Source: Flabesymbios commensalis
Taxonomy: Eukaryota > Annelida > Polychaeta > Terebellida > Flabelligeridae
Length of the DNA: 64,000 nucleotides
Direction of reading: 5' to 3'
Assembly: GCA_964017125.1 (NCBI GenBank)
Contig: OZ024908.1
Location: 59,364,021-59,428,020 of the forward strand
Shown here: one piece after another, positions 12,775 through 23,484 of the stretch
Layout: every line of letters starts with the position of its first letter
How positions within the stretch are numbered: the stretch's first letter is position 1
Program-made: the position numbers and the translations under genes
Notes under the pieces: generated by a model
What the model was told of the DNA's origin: nothing
The model's database searches: none
The model's input: only the letters and a program-made list of their open reading frames with translations

Positions 12775-13363
12775 TGAAAAGAGACGTCAACCCTTGACGC
12801 CATCCCGACGCCAACACGACACGGGGGACGGCGAAGGGTTGGTTTTCAATCTTAGACTCCAGGCTCATTCAACAAAGTCCTTCTCTAGAAAAACGTCGTG
12901 TTTATTCCTCCTCACTGTGTGGACCACATATAATATACAGATACGATTATATAGTCAGTTGACTCTACCCAACGTGGCAGAGAACATAAAACCACTTGGT
13001 TCTAAATCAGAGCGCGCACCATCGTGCCTGTGACAGCACTCTGGCCCGCCTCAACCTCGTACCAAGCCCGCATCACTCCCCTCGACGACGTCCGTCACTT
13101 ATATGCACTTTACATCATCATAATCACAACATTGATTTAACATCTAATCATACATGATCATAATCGGCACATTGAGTTAACATACATTTCCTGGTGACGG
13201 TCGCCCGTCCATCAGCCTTGATGGTTCGGCTGACCTTTGCCTGTGCTGACCAATCCATTACTGCCCCAATCCAATCATGGATTGTCGTGTTCCGTTCTGG
13301 TCAGATCAACAGTAGTTATCATCTCTGCGTTTGCCTACTGCGTTAGGCATGCATAAGTTTACA
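12775..13363 (-). repeat. LTR (5' LTR if the element is minus-oriented)
   Basis: Same boundaries and sequence as the repeat at 8975-9573, slightly shorter. It is followed by AGCT. Confidence 0.8.
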
Positions 13364-13367
13364 AGCT

Positions 13368-15670
13368 GTTCACAGTATACTCCATACCAGCCTGTCAGAA
13401 TGATGAATCTGACAGTCTGTCAAAATCGTTTGACGTAAAGACAGTTTATATAAGTAACATTATTTAATTAGTGAAACACTCAAATTGCGGCCTATGTGGC
13501 TAAATATGCATATTAGAGCGGGTTTGATACGGCATACATTTATATTATGCCTGGTTATTAAAGTTCACACAATCTTCGCTTGTGTTGTAGTGACAGTGAG
13601 TGAGTGACAGTACTGATGCGTCGCCATTATCATGATTATTGAGCGTTGTAGTGTACTGACACCTCTCTCTCAATCTCAGCCACCCAGCCACAATATGGCT
13701 GCTATGGCCGGCCGTCGTGTTCCATCCGAAAAAAACAGTGCACAGCAAAAAAGTTCTTGAAATATGATGAAGTTGAGAAAGCGCCTAGTAGGAAGCACTT
13801 AAAGTAGGTTCGTAAAACTAGTGTCTGGTTGTAGACTGCTGGGATGTTGAGTAGTTTATAAGTTTAGTTGAGTAGTTTCTCTGCAGTGCAGAAAACCTGC
13901 TACAGTGTAGACTATTACATTAAACTATCAGGCATATGTATACAAATACATTGAAATTGTGATGATCGTAGGTCATAAAGTGTCATGTAAGAATGCCAGA
14001 AAAGATGCTAAAATGCTATTCTAAGCTATGAGATTATAGTATTTGGTATTTCGACCTGTGTGGAAAAGTTTTTCCACATAAGTCGAAAAACACACAAAAA
14101 TATCAAAATAGTCACCATAGCGCAACTGTCAAGTCGTAAATTGGGAGTAAATAAGTAACAATTAAAAACTGCCCATCATGAGAAAATTTCGTTCTCGTGA
14201 CGAGTGCGACTGTAATATTCATATACAGTTCGACTTAATTTGAGAATTGTTTGTTGTAATTCTTGACTGACAGTAGTCTATAAAGACTGCATAGTATTTA
14301 TTTCATTGACGAATATTTCCCATAATAATTTTTTTTTTTTTATCAAATGTTAACCACGAGAATTATTCTTAGTGACGTCAAAATCGATCGCTTGCTTCGA
14401 TGCGCGGCGCATGTAGGCTAGTGCCCTTCGATGTAGACTGTATGGTTGTGTGGTATGTGGTGTGCGTGTTGGGTCATGTCTGTACAATGTGCCACATCAG
14501 CTCATAACTCATTAACATATTCAGCAGCTAAGTATGCCGCCAATGGTGGGCACATGGCTTAGCCTAATTGAACTCTGACCTGTCAGAAAGCGTGTCAGCA
14601 CAAAAGTATGGAAAAATAGACTATCAAATTTTCAGACACAAACTATCACACGATGTGTGATATAATGTGCGATTCCTAGAAACACATACAAAAATGAATT
14701 CAGTCTCGCTTTCAGGACTGAAAAAGATATTTAAAAATTTTTTTTAAATTGTTTAGACTGTATTTCCAGACCCTGTTGCTGGCCTATTTGGCCTTGACCT
14801 GTGAGCGGCGTGTGCCATTCACACAGCTGATTCAAGATGGCGGCTTAATGTATGCTAATTATGATGAGCTGAGGTGATGAGGTGATCTTAGCAGTGCTTG
14901 CCGGGTAGGCGGGAACGTGTGAGGCTACGGCAGCCAATGGAGCTAAGATTAGGGGCACCAGCTTCCAAGATGGCTGCTCTTACCATTTCATAATCAAATC
15001 TATTTGCTTCCTCTGGAATAAAGATATGATTATAATCACAAAATATCGACCTACGGTCTTAACAATAATCTATTTATAGACCAAATAAGATCGTTTATTC
15101 ACATGTATTTCAGGCGAACAATTTTAAGTGGCTCTAATCCTATTTAAAGCTCTCTGAGTCGAGGCGATATTTTTGGCTCGAAAATATTATTTTTTTGACG
15201 TGTAGACAAGAAAAATTATTAGTGATATTTCTAGAACTGGCCGAGAAAATCAAATCACCCAATTATGGTGTCAAACGATTTAAAATAAATTTAAAAATAT
15301 TTCTTTTCGAGTCGCCTAGACCGGCGTAAATAGAAAGAAAAAATCTTTTAAAATTCTTACTATTTAGGGATAAACCAAGCAGTCCAAATCTAACTTTGCT
15401 GCACATTCCAGCGTGTCGGCCATCTTGGAAAAGACTGATCGCACGTGGCTGTCTTCCAAATTAATTGAAATTTTCGCAGTTTTTAGCGAAAACGCGTGTA
15501 CCTCTCTTCAGATAACCTTTTTAACTAACCTTACTGGCATTATTTAACAATGACCTACAACCATCACGCATCTTGTAAAAAAATGCAGTGTCTTTTTTTA
15601 AAAAAATCCCCTAATTTTAAAACTATCCTTGGCTGGCTCAAAACCAGTGGTTTTGCACCGTCGTGTGGTT
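13368..15670. other. Non-coding sequence, nothing named
   Basis: AT-rich. It contains a small hairpin at about 14055-14090 (TCGACCTGTGTGGAAAA and its approximate complement), a T run near 14330 and several scattered AAGATGGCGGC words. No gene is supported. Confidence 0.4.
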
Positions 15671-15671
15671 G

Positions 15672-15752
15672 CTGAGTTTCTCATGGCCCAATTTAGCCTG
15701 TATGTGCACAAAAGTGGCCTAAAGCCCGAATCATTTTCATTCTCGACATGTC
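15672..15752 (+). mobile_element. SINE fragment, 3' body only
   Basis: The sequence resembling CCCAATTTAGCCTGTATGTG followed by CACAAAAGTGGCCTAAAGCC is the 3' body of the SINE at 56213-56532 and 34682-34882. Its tRNA-like head is missing. Confidence 0.65.
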
Positions 15753-16190
15753 TACGACTTTTGACACTACTGCTCATACCACACTAGCTGAAAGGTTGCA
15801 TGTGTATGGCATGGTGTTTCTTGTGTTGCTCTGGGTTGGTTTTCTTCCTATCTGAGGGATACTGTAGATCTGGTAATATTCGCGAGTTTTTAAATGTTGC
15901 GAATTTCGCGAGGAGAACAAATTCGCGAATTCAAGAATCTCGCGAAAAATTATTATTATAATAGCGCTACTAAAGAAAAATGAAAACTCGCGAATTCTAA
16001 GCGAAAAGTACCAGATCCACAGTATGTGTCAAAAATTAGAAATTAAAGACAAATTGTCTATTCCTTCTGAACATTTATATGGCTTTTTTATCACAGTGAG
16101 GTTCTGTACTCAGGTCTACTATCTCTGGACATGATTTGAGTCACCATCATGACTCTTTGACTGGCACTATCACTTTGAAATAGCTGGAAA
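15745..16190 (+). pseudogene. LINE reverse-transcriptase relic, split by a MITE
   Basis: Reading forward from 15745 gives DMSTTFDTTAHTTLAERLHVYG, cut here to its key pattern: an Asp/Met-Ser-x-x-Phe-Asp-x-x-x-His block followed by a Leu-x-Glu-Arg-Leu block. This matches the start of the palm domain in L2/CR1-like LINEs. After the MITE (15860-16024) the sequence continues with a decayed form of the GVPQGSVLGP region near 16085-16120. The frame changes and stops show it is dead. Removing the MITE and one TA copy makes the LINE sequence continuous. Confidence 0.55.
15860..16024. mobile_element. MITE, CTGTAGATCTGG family, TA target duplication
   Basis: The left end CTGTAGATCTGGTAATATTC and the right end TACCAGATCCACAG are inverted repeats flanked by TA on both sides. 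The interior is rich in TTCGCGA/TCGCGAA words and has a central TAGCGCTA. Related copies are at 27837-28041 and 53754-53959. It sits inside a LINE relic, which gives independent support for its borders. Confidence 0.75.
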
Positions 16191-17339
16191 AATATGGACA
16201 CAATGGATAGAATACCTTGCTGTTCCGTCAGTTTGCATATAAAACATTTTAAACTTGGTCAAGCCGCAGACCATATAAGCGGAATCAAACAGAAAATTAC
16301 ATACCGTCATTCGCCCCCATAACCATGACAATGGTCAGAGTGATCGTTACCATGGTGATGACATATTAACTAGAATATCTACCTTTTTGTCAATATTTTT
16401 GCGAATACAATTGAAACGTTTTCAAACAAAAAACACTGTCCCTGTATAATGTGTTTTTTTGGGGGGAGGGGGCGTTTTTTTGACGTCATAATTATTTTCA
16501 TACCCGACTTCACAATTGGAAAAGCTGTTGTACTCCAGTATTTATTTTATTACCATGGGAAGTATAAATGATGTTTCGTATCGTATCATGACATTATCTT
16601 GAACGTGAATCATAGATCTTTTTTCCCGAAATTATACTTCTAACATTATGATTGTTATAGTGGCTTGCAACATGTTATTATGTAATGTGGGCTTCAACAT
16701 GTTCATATTTGATAATAATAAAATACGCCATGCTCAACAGTGTCCAACTGGTAAAACTATTCTGTGATATTAGGCTACTAGTCACTTGTGTGTAGCCTGT
16801 GGCCATACCTATAAACAGTAAAGTTACTACTATCAATTAGTCAGTGTCAATGTCAATTCTTCACTTTCACACGTGTTGCGCACCTGACATGTCTGAGAGC
16901 ACGTGGTGATCAGAGTAATGCGTGGTCAAAATTACGCCTTGAACTATGACGTCATAATTTTACCACTATAGAATTACTACTGGTCACTTTATGAATGAAT
17001 GCTTACTTTAATGAATGACCGCGCTTTAAAGCGCGCTTGCCAGTCAAAGAGTTAATACTGTTAGAATAGACACTACTTGTTTGTGCAACCAATTGTTCAG
17101 CAAGTTTATTATCTTGGAGGCAAATTAATATTTTCTAAAAACCCAAAAGTTGGGTCGCTATTTTTTAAATGTATCTTGTGTTTATACAACTCATATATGC
17201 AAAATGATTCTATGTATTTTTGAAAGTTTTTAATGTTTATTTTTGTTACGTAACGTAGGCCTACAGAAGTGTTAATCTTTATTGATTTTCACATAAATGC
17301 AAATAAATTAAATAAACTGGCATGACACATCTTGCTTCA
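16191..17339. other. Non-coding sequence, nothing recognised
   Basis: AT-rich with only short frames. No repeat ends or exon signatures were seen. Confidence 0.4.
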
Positions 17340-18350
17340 TCTCTGGGGCAAGATGGGCCATGGCTGGGGCGAGCTTGGCATAGACCAATTGTAAAATTAG
17401 AATGATTAAGATAATATTTATTTTATTTCCTATCACTAAATATACCAAACTAAGTGATTTTATATCACACTCTCAACTTGACTTAACTGTCTGACCGCGA
17501 AATAATCAGCGTCTCGTTGCGTTTCACTGGTTTGACAAAAATGGCGACCATCTTGAATTTTTAAAGTCCTTGTGAACACGTTATCTCAAGAACCGCTAGT
17601 CCAAATCGCTTGTGATTTTGTATGCGTGCAATTACCTTCCTGGTTGCAAAATTAGATTATTTGGTGACATGACATGTACTTTTTTCCAAAAAAGGTGGCG
17701 GCCATAATAATTTTTTGTTTTTGTAAAATAATTATCTCAATAACTTTTAGTTCGGATCAGTTGTGATTCTGTATTTAGGCACTTACCACCTGGCTTGCCA
17801 CAAAAGCAAAATGTTTTGGTTGCCTGTCAATATTTTTGTAAAACAATGGCAGAAAATTAAAACACGTTTTGATTTTTATTCTTTATGTATTTTTTTTACT
17901 TGGGGCAAGTTGGGCCATGGTAAATCTTAGCTTATGCTAGGAGCAAATTGGGCCATGTTCAACTTGCCCCATTACAATGGCCCAACTTGCCTCATCGCCA
18001 TTTGCAAAAATCGATTTATCCTGCAATTTAGAATTATGGACTCATTATAACCTATTAGTTAAAACATAGAATGTCTGTACATGTGTCAAAATTGGTCTCA
18101 AGTTAAATTATATCTTGATGTACTGAAAAATGATGAGCATGAAATGCCCATCAAAAATATTTGCAAAACTACATTAAATTTTTTTTTTATCCGTCTTTCA
18201 TTTTGTATCTTTGAAAAAGTTTCTTTCCGAATACGGTTAGTAAATAATGTAATTTATATTCACTAGAAGGCACTAAACATCCCGGTGGGTGATCAGATTT
18301 GGCTATAGAAGGGGTGGCTCAAATAACTTGCCTCGCGGCCCAACTTCCCT
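17340..18350. mobile_element. Element with inverted arrays of a GGGGCAAGTTGGGCC motif
   Basis: Direct copies of GGGGCAAGNTGGGCCATG or variants occur at 17345, 17366, 17902 and 17940. Inverted copies occur at about 17960 (CAACTTGCCCCA), 17978 (TGGCCCAACTTGCC) and 18333 (CGGCCCAACTTCCCTC). Between them are two related units of about 160 bp (17575 and 17735) sharing TTATCTCAA and CTTGTGATT/GTTGTGATT-type words. True ends and a target duplication were not found, so the coordinates are those of the motif array. Confidence 0.5.
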
Positions 18351-19410
18351 CACTCTCCTAATAATATTAAGACATTACCAGGGGACATTACAAACTGCTA
18401 AAATCAAAGAATTAGTGTCGGTATCAAACAATTGTCCAAGACCAAAAATACAAATTCCTGGATTGGACCACCACCTGACGAACAAATACTTAGTTTGTTA
18501 AACTAGCTTTTATCACATATAGCAGATATTACAGTTATCGGGATGACATGTACCCTTTATAAAACACTCTGGTTTAATTGAGGAGCTGTTCCAATCCGTT
18601 TATATCATGCCAGCCTACCTAGACATGTGGCGAATTTCCAAACTTGCATTATCGCTCATATTAACATATGTGTGTGTAGCTTTTGGGATAAATTTTATGG
18701 GTGCATGTGTGTTCAGAGTAGTCCATATATATTATTTAAGAATTGTAATATTAAATTATAAAGCAACCTAAAATAAATGTTTTAACTGGTAAATCTAACA
18801 AAATCACAGTTTTCATATCCAAAATTTCTATGTGAAGAAAGGCAAGTGTTAACGATGACATATTGTTTATATGACCATCTAGACCTGTAGTCATAACAGG
18901 ACGCGAGCAATAGCACTGGTCCGATTGATGCTTTGGTCCAGTCCCGGTGTCAACGAATATTAAGCATCCCCATATATTAGGCATCCCTGGCAAGTCAAAA
19001 AGTCACGTGACTGTGTGGGCATGCGCAGAGAGTGTCTACGCAGCGGAAATCACACAAAGGTGTCTTGATCAATCCACCACACTTACACATTATTCTATGT
19101 CAAAGTGACTTAGTTTTAATACTTAGTTTTATTAGTAGCAAACATAGTTTTACACACACTTGAAGTGAATTATGTTAGCCAATGTGTTAGAAAGTATAAT
19201 CCATATCCCAGCTGGTGATCGCCAGAATACTATCCATTTCTAGACAAATGAGGGGATGCTTAATATTGCAATAAGAAGAACAAGACAGATGGTGCAAAAA
19301 ATTAGATTCCCCCGCCATGTTTTCTACCCTAATAGAATAAAAACATTATTTTTTCACATTGACATATATTTATATATTAGAATATTTATTAACGGTCTTT
19401 ATACAGGGTC
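18351..19410. other. Non-coding flank left of duplicate A
   Basis: TTAAGCATCCCC at about 18959 and GGGGATGCTTAATATT at about 19252 form an inverted pair. Related words recur at 43388-44125. No gene is seen. The homology with the second duplicate begins at 19411. Confidence 0.4.
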
Positions 19411-19866
19411 TTTGAAGTTTACAACAATGAAGTAAAAAATAAATGTAATTGCTTAAATATGTGCCAGCGTGTTCAACGAGCCATATTCACGTTAATGGTG
19501 TTAACAGTTTGTGTGTGGCATATATGAATTGCTCCAACCTAGAGGCGTGATTATCAGATTGTGGAGGAGGTAGAAATATAGGCCTATATAAAATCACCGT
19601 CCTGAGGGTCGGTGACACGTCAACCAATCGAATGGCCGTGGGTGGTGTCGGTGATCATTAAAAGTCCCCCTCCACAAGGTATTTAGGATTTGACTAATCC
19701 GATGTATGTTTTTACTGCTATGTCTAACAGGGGTGGGGGTCAGTCGAGCGTGACAGCGATAAGCCACTGCGTACTATGTCTGCCATCTTCACACCTACGA
19801 CTAATTAGCCCCAAATTGTAGCCGTCAACACATGTTTTGATTGCAGTCCCGGACGGGGAGTTATAT

Positions 19867-21209
19867 GGGTAAAACCAAAAATTGGGGTAATTTTGTAGCA
19901 TCAAAAATGGCAGTGAGGTGACCATCAAAGAGGAGGAAAACTACTTTATGGGTTGGGTGCACTGATCCCAATAGAGCATAAAAAGTCACTGGCTGCGCTA
20001 GACAATTTTTCTTTGCTTAAAAAACGTCATTTTTAAAAAGTTGCAGCATTCCACTTACTACTCCGTTACCAAATCCAAACCATTTCAAAAATTATGTTAC
20101 TTTGTTTAGCTTGACATCACACTTTTAAACGTGATATCCTTATTGAAGCATAATACTAAACAATCGTAGCTCAAAACTGCTAAAATTGAAGAAAATTTGA
20201 TGAGTTAAACAAAAATCCTCTTTTCAACTCCGTTACCAAGCCAAAAAATACTCAACTCCGTTACCAAATGTTTGGCTCGACATAAATATAAACTGTATAT
20301 TTGTTTATCATAACATCGATCATAAATGGGTGCTCTATTTATATGGGGACAACGAGCCATGTTTTAAAAGACTATATCATCAATCATTATGACTGTAAAA
20401 CCCATAAAATTTGACAATTCACCACTCCGTTCCCTTTTCTTGGTAACGGAGTAAAGTGGATCGGAGTAGTAAAAATAAAAGTATTCTTGGGATTATAATG
20501 AGAATATAAAGGCAATAATTCAAAGATATATCATACGGGTGGAAATAGTCCCCATAGCAACTGTTCTAGGCATGCAAGCATGAAACCAAACTCGTTTTTA
20601 TACCCACAAGGCTAGGAACGGAGTAGTAAAAACAAAAGTATATTTTCTAACTTTTTGGTAATACCTGTTTCGAATAACTTGTCACTCAACAATATTAATT
20701 CTTTCAAGGCGAAAAACTCGTATAAGGCCCTTCAGTGTGTCAAACTACACTTGATATAATTTTAGTTCATGAGTATTCACTTGATGGGGCATGCTACAAT
20801 GATGGTAACGGAGTAGAGTGCAAATGTGGGGACATGTATATTCATCAAAATTATATATATCGATATTAATTTTAAGTCGAATTTAGATCATTGATTAGTT
20901 TAAGTGAACAATGGCTAGCCATGAAATGTAATTGTTAGAATTATATTGTGATTTTGTATCCTACGGTGAAGTTTCAAATAGTGGAATTTTCTCTGGGGAC
21001 ATGCCATTTTCCACGTTTCCATGACATAGAGCTCTTATAAAACGATATATATTTTTTACAAATAATCTAAACATTATTAAGTAGTAATGCTTAAACGTGA
21101 AGTTGCACCATTTATTTTTAATATTGTTATACTTAAATCAAAATGCGGACCTTTTAAGTCCTGGGGACAGTAATTTTACGTAAAATTACCCCAATTTTTG
21201 GTTTTACCC
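19867..21209. mobile_element. 1.34-kb TIR element present only in duplicate A
   Basis: The perfect 28-bp terminal inverted repeats begin GGGTAAAACCAAAAATTGGG. Duplicate B has the uninterrupted site GAGTTATATAATGG at about 45486; here the element lies between GAGTTATAT and ATATAATGG. The target duplication is therefore ATAT, or TA with one extra base on each end. There is no transposase frame. The left half carries CTCCGTTACC or a one-base variant at 20061, 20228, 20256 and 20425; the right half carries GGTAACGGAG or close variants at 20442, about 20462, 20615 and 20804. Superfamily not assigned. Confidence 0.85.
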
Positions 21210-22430
21210 ATATAATGGTTTCTAACAATATATACGCTTTGAAAATTTGAAGTTACGCACTTGCGTACCTTGCATAAAAGGCGGGTTTTCATACGGGCCC
21301 GGCCGTTCAAAAAGGGCCGGTGTCGTGTTTTAATTCGTGGACGTCTTTAATTTAATGGACGACAGCATGAACTGATGTTCAACAGTGTTCAATGAATAAA
21401 TTAGGTCATATAATTTATTCTATCACAGTTATGGCTATAAAAACTGAATAATTAATTGCTGAGAGTGAATTACAATATATACTATACTTTTTAGTGATCG
21501 CATTTATTTTCACTTCATCAAAATGTGATGTAATAATATATTGTAGCTATGACCACCACCTTAACTGCTTGTCATTCGTAAAAAATGACACGGTAGAAAA
21601 AATATGTAAATACACTGTATGTTCAATGGAGCTCGACAAATATATCTATAACTTAGCCGTATCTTTAAGACAAAAATATGAAAAAATATCGTTCAGTTTT
21701 TGTAAATATATCCCTTTTGACTCTCGTAATTAGGTTGGTCAAATAAAAAATTAAATACGCCATAGTTGAATATCTTATTATTGAATTAAATCACATAAAA
21801 ACAAATGTTTTTTTGAGCACAATGACGATGGTGTGCAAATTATTTTTGCTACACACATGGCTGAAAGTATTGAACCATTTAATTCGTCAATGTCGGTATT
21901 CCTCTGTGATCAAAACAATAGAATTACATTTTAGTTACTATAAGGTAATAATTGATTATGTATAATAAGTCAAAGAATAAACAATATAAATTCAGAACCA
22001 AATGATTGGTGATTTAAAAGTAGAACGTGTTTCTAGATGTTTTTTGCTAAAACAGGTCAACGTTATTGGGTTGCATAATTTTAACAATGAGTGTACGGAA
22101 GCAGACGCTTTTTCTGACCATCACGACAGCTGTCATTTTTCTATATATTATATTTAATTTATCGATTATGTCTTCGGCCGTAGTATGTATTTTTGCTTTA
22201 TTGTACGTTTACATTACTAACAATGAATATTGAAACCCAAGTGTGACTTTATAAAATTGTATTTAAATAAATCAGGCACATTTCTGTTAGAATCACTCAT
22301 GCATGACGTCATTCAGACAGGTATTTTTAAAAGGACGTCCGCTAATAAGCTCACGGCCACATCGACCCTTTAAAAGCGGCCAGACCCGCATAAAAAGCCA
22401 CCCTTTATTCGAGTATGCTTCCTAACCTGA
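21210..22430. other. AT-rich flank 3' of the laccase gene, nothing recognised
   Basis: This corresponds to 45487-46710 in duplicate B. An open frame of 79 codons at 21494 starts with GTG and is retained in B, but that is expected from recent duplication, and it has no recognisable domain. Confidence 0.45.
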
Positions 22431-22830
22431 TAACGCTAATATGAGCGTAGCATCGCCATAGCACCGTCGATGCTTCGCACTGCAGTTCGTGAACATCGGC
22501 AACCATCGGCGATGGAGTACCCAAACCATCGAATAGGCTTTATACATCGCCCATGTTTACAAGAGCATTTTGGAACATCGCCGATGTGTCCGCGACATGT
22601 TTAGCCTTGGTGTACCTTACCGAATGTTCGTCCACTATAATTGTGCGCTGCTCAGCGCTGCTCGGCGATATATCGCTGATAGTTCTTGGCGATGAAACAT
22701 TGGGAGAAAATTTCAATGCAATATCTTGTTGAAGCATGGCGATTACTCGCGTACGTCGCTGATCATTTGTCGAACTACTGGCGAATGGTTGCGCTGCACA
22801 AATTTGTGTGATTTTTTTCATTTTCAAATG
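22430..22830. repeat. Region rich in CATCGCC/GGCGATG words
   Basis: CATCGCC and its complement GGCGATG or close variants occur about ten times in both orientations, for example CATCGGCGATGG and TGGAACATCGCCGATGTG. It looks like a foldback-type repeat. The counterpart in duplicate B is 46710-47110. The 95-codon minus-strand frame here is a by-product of the repeat. Confidence 0.4.
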
Positions 22831-23238
22831 GGAAAAATGTTTTTTATCCTGCTCATTATTTTGACATTATACAGTCATGGCTTCACAACCATACTATGAG
22901 ATAAGAAGAGTTTTACTTTGGAGGTCATTGTCCCGAAGAATGCAATATTTATTTTTTAAGCGCATTTCATTATTTTTTTTTCTTAAGGAAATTGTAAGAA
23001 TTATATCAATTTGACATTAAATTGAAGGCCGGCTTCCGTCCGTATTCAGATGCCGCTTTTATATCTAAGCAACAGACCGTGAAGCCCAATATAATTATGT
23101 TGAAGCGCCACTTTACAAAGTGGTACTTGGCACCTTTTATTTTTCAGGGGACTAATTAATTAGGTGATTAATCCTAATTCATTTATAATAATATGCCATT
23201 GATAAACATTGAATAACAAAGATATAATATGTGAACTC

Positions 23239-23244
23239 TTTATT
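23239..23244 (-). promoter_or_regulatory. Polyadenylation signal, laccase copy A
   Basis: AATAAA on the minus strand about 240 nt after the stop codon. It is conserved at 49330-49335 and 47584-47589. Confidence 0.5.
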
Positions 23245-23484
23245 GTTTCCAATTGAAAACATTTTGAATTCAAGTAAAATGGAATTTGTGTTTTTCTTGT
23301 GTTAGTAAGAAATATACGTATTCGAGTTAGCAAGAAATATACTTGAATCATTCCAGTTGGGCCCAGTTAATAAAGATGAAAAGTGATTATGTTTACATAT
23401 CAATTTAGATCATTTAACATGCAATATGTATGCATTGCTAATGTCATCGAGGGAGATTTTTAGGGCCCTGGATGGATGTCATCT

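Larger units (their letters stand above)
8975..13363 (-). mobile_element. LTR retrotransposon relic, flanked by AGCT
   Basis: Two direct repeats of 599 and 589 bp bound a 3.2-kb interior. On the minus strand each starts TGTAAACTTATGC and ends TCTTTTCA, the usual TG...CA form. AGCT precedes the left repeat (8971-8974) and follows the right one (13364-13367), a 4-bp target duplication. Minus orientation is favoured because TTGGCGAGCTTGC, a plausible primer binding site, directly follows the LTR in that direction. The 4-bp duplication suggests Gypsy-like, but no gag or pol homology is recognised. The element looks broken or non-autonomous. The LTRs differ by only a few percent by eye, so the insertion is fairly recent. 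Confidence 0.75.

Noticed and set aside
21494-21733. 79-codon frame conserved at 45774-46013
   Set aside because: It starts with GTG, has low-complexity composition and no domain. Conservation is explained by recent duplication.
22540-22827. 95-codon minus frame, also 46820-47137
   Set aside because: It overlaps a CATCGCC/GGCGATG repeat and has no recognisable domain.
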